64,000 nt of DNA, from contig NZ_CP040098.1 of the NCBI RefSeq assembly GCF_005377625.1, forward strand, positions 62,001 to 126,000. Direction: 5' to 3'. This document shows positions 63,074-64,000 of the stretch, one piece after another; position 1 is the stretch's first letter, and every line of letters starts with the position of its first letter. Under the pieces are notes generated by a model. It saw nothing but the letters and a program-made list of their open reading frames with translations. It was not told where the DNA came from and did no database searches. The DNA is from Desulfoglaeba alkanexedens ALDC. Lineage in GTDB: Bacteria > Desulfobacterota > Syntrophobacteria > Syntrophobacterales > DSM-9756. The position numbers were made by a program, and so were the translations under genes.

Positions 63074-63925
63074 ATGATTTACAGACGCTACCTCCTGATT
63101 GTTGCGATTGCCACCTGCCTGGCCATCGGCATGGCCTGGGCCGTGCACCGGCCCGAGGCGGGCGGCGGCGGCTTTTCCGCCATGACCTTCAACGTGGGCG
63201 ATGCCAACCCGCGGCCGTTCCCGGTGGCCCGGACCGCGGCCTGCATCCTGGACGAAGGCCGGCCGGATATTCTGTTCTTGCAGGAAGTGCCCGGCGGCCG
63301 GGCCAGGGCCGAGCTTTTGGAAGCCTTGGGGTATCCGCACGCGGCCGGGGCGCAGGCCAAGTCCGGGAAACTGGCCGGGCTGATGGTGCTATCGCTTTAT
63401 CCCATCGGAGAAACGCGGGAGATCGAGCTGCCCAGCGACGGCAGAGGCTCCGGCGCGCTGTGCGCCGTGCTCGACATCGATGGCGAAAGAGTGCTGGCTT
63501 GCTCGGTGCATCTGGACGAGGTGGATCCCAAGGTCCGCAACGCCGAGGGGCAGGTGGTCTTTTCCGCGCGCCAGGCATTGGATTCCATCTACGCCGAGCT
63601 TTTCAGCGACACCGTGCGCACCGCTGCGGTCAAGGTCCTGGGGGCGGCCGTCGCCCACGCCGGCATGCCGGTGATCCTGGCCGGCGATTTCAACACCGTG
63701 CCGGTATCGCGCACCATCCGCCACGTGAGCGCCCGATACCGGGATGTGCTCTGGCCCGGGGTGGGCTGGTTTCAAGGCACCTATCACAAGATCGCTTTTC
63801 CGCTGAACCCCCGCATCGATTACATCTTTGTCTCCCAACGGATTGCGGTGGACCAGGCCCGGGTGCTGGCCCGCAGCGCCGGGGATCATTTCCCGGTCAG
63901 GGCGGCATTGAAGAAAAGCGCATAA
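63074..63925 (+). CDS. Exported endonuclease/exonuclease/phosphatase-family protein
   Basis: A 283-residue protein with a signal or anchor (YLLIVAIATCLAIGMAWAVH) and an EEP domain. FSAMTFNVGDANPRPFPVAR (asparagine), DILFLQEVPGG (catalytic glutamate), VILAGDFNTVPVSRTIRH and the final GDHFPVRAAL (aspartate-histidine) are the fold's active-site landmarks. Substrate may be a phosphodiester or sphingomyelin-like lipid; its presence in a polysaccharide locus is notable but not explained. Confidence 0.8.
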   Translation: MIYRRYLLIVAIATCLAIGMAWAVHRPEAGGGGFSAMTFNVGDANPRPFPVARTAACILDEGRPDILFLQEVPGGRARAELLEALGYPHAAGAQAKSGKLAGLMVLSLYPIGETREIELPSDGRGSGALCAVLDIDGERVLACSVHLDEVDPKVRNAEGQVVFSARQALDSIYAELFSDTVRTAAVKVLGAAVAHAGMPVILAGDFNTVPVSRTIRHVSARYRDVLWPGVGWFQGTYHKIAFPLNPRIDYIFVSQRIAVDQARVLARSAGDHFPVRAALKKSA

Positions 63926-64000
63926 GACGAATTCCTTGTGTTGCGCGGCGAGATGAGCCTGGTGGGCCCGCGGCCGCCGATTCCGGCCGAGGTGGCGCAA
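63926..64000 (+). pseudogene. Fragment of a bacterial sugar transferase domain (runs to window end)
   Basis: The frame after the previous stop reads LRGEMSLVGPRPPIPAEVAQ, the signature of WcaJ/WbaP-type sugar transferases (DELPQxxNVLRGEMSLVGPRP). It has no N-terminal part and follows directly after a stop codon, so it is a 5'-truncated copy or deletion scar; the 3' end is outside the window. Confidence 0.65.

Overview
The window looks like a chromosomal segment of a strictly anaerobic, sulfate-reducing or syntrophic deltaproteobacterium (Desulfobacterota, possibly Syntrophobacteria). The main evidence is a complete qrcABCD quinone reductase operon, a hallmark of sulfate reducers that use periplasmic hydrogenases or formate dehydrogenases. 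Upstream of it lies the end of cytochrome bd oxidase subunit II (oxygen protection). The species assignment is inference.

The window has three parts. (1) Positions 1-20700 are ordinary, GC-rich core genome: cydB end, qrcABCD, two membrane proteins, nadB, a HAD phosphatase, a J-domain protein, a TraB-like protein, the SRP RNA, a TPR lipoprotein, an HDOD protein, glcD, a decayed glycerate 2-kinase, pyruvate kinase, a 42-residue basic protein missed by length cut-offs, and a 2-hydroxyacid dehydrogenase. (2) Positions 20900-46500 are a repeat-rich accessory region. It holds seven toxin-antitoxin modules (MntA/HepT, Phd/VapC, HicB/HicA, TumE pair, DUF2281-like/RelE, PemK pair, HicB-like/HicA), HigA relics, two paralogous coiled-coil membrane proteins, duplicated phage-type lysis genes (GH108 endolysin, 3TM holin), broken nucleotide-sugar genes and an IS110-family transposase. 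At least five kinds of dispersed or tandem repeat are woven between them. (3) Positions 47000-64000 are a polysaccharide locus: WecB, a VioA-like aminotransferase, an acyltransferase, a WecF-type transferase, a methyltransferase, a flippase, several glycosyltransferases, a polymerase, a PslG-like glycosidase and a priming phosphoglycosyltransferase. One glycosyltransferase is interrupted by an IS200/IS605 element. RfbG (42250) and an epimerase (37751) are outlying sugar genes embedded in the repeat region.

The most interesting signal is a recurring architecture at 27801-28491 and 35589-36582. A gene for a small four-helix-bundle protein (S23/23S rRNA intervening-sequence protein family) sits between two tandem arrays of 7-bp units. 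The upstream array runs in one orientation and the downstream array in the inverse orientation, so a transcript of the locus could fold into a very long imperfect hairpin with the gene in the loop. The two loci use different heptamers (CAAGTTG-like and GTCCGAG-like), and solo arrays nearby (29398, 34088, 37484, 42099) belong to the same two heptamer families and all lie in the orientation of the downstream arm. One locus interrupts an SqdB-like epimerase gene and leaves an uninterrupted reading frame through the array into the four-helix-bundle gene. This looks like a mobile or self-expanding repeat/protein unit; I know of no description of it, and its function is not inferable from sequence alone.

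Other notable structures are 111-bp tandem units made of two GC-rich hairpins (four arrays), a roughly 3.3-kb segmental duplication (30.65-34.3 and 38.87-42.2 kb), an in-frame palindromic insertion inside an epimerase gene, and a hairpin that sequesters the transposase ribosome binding site.
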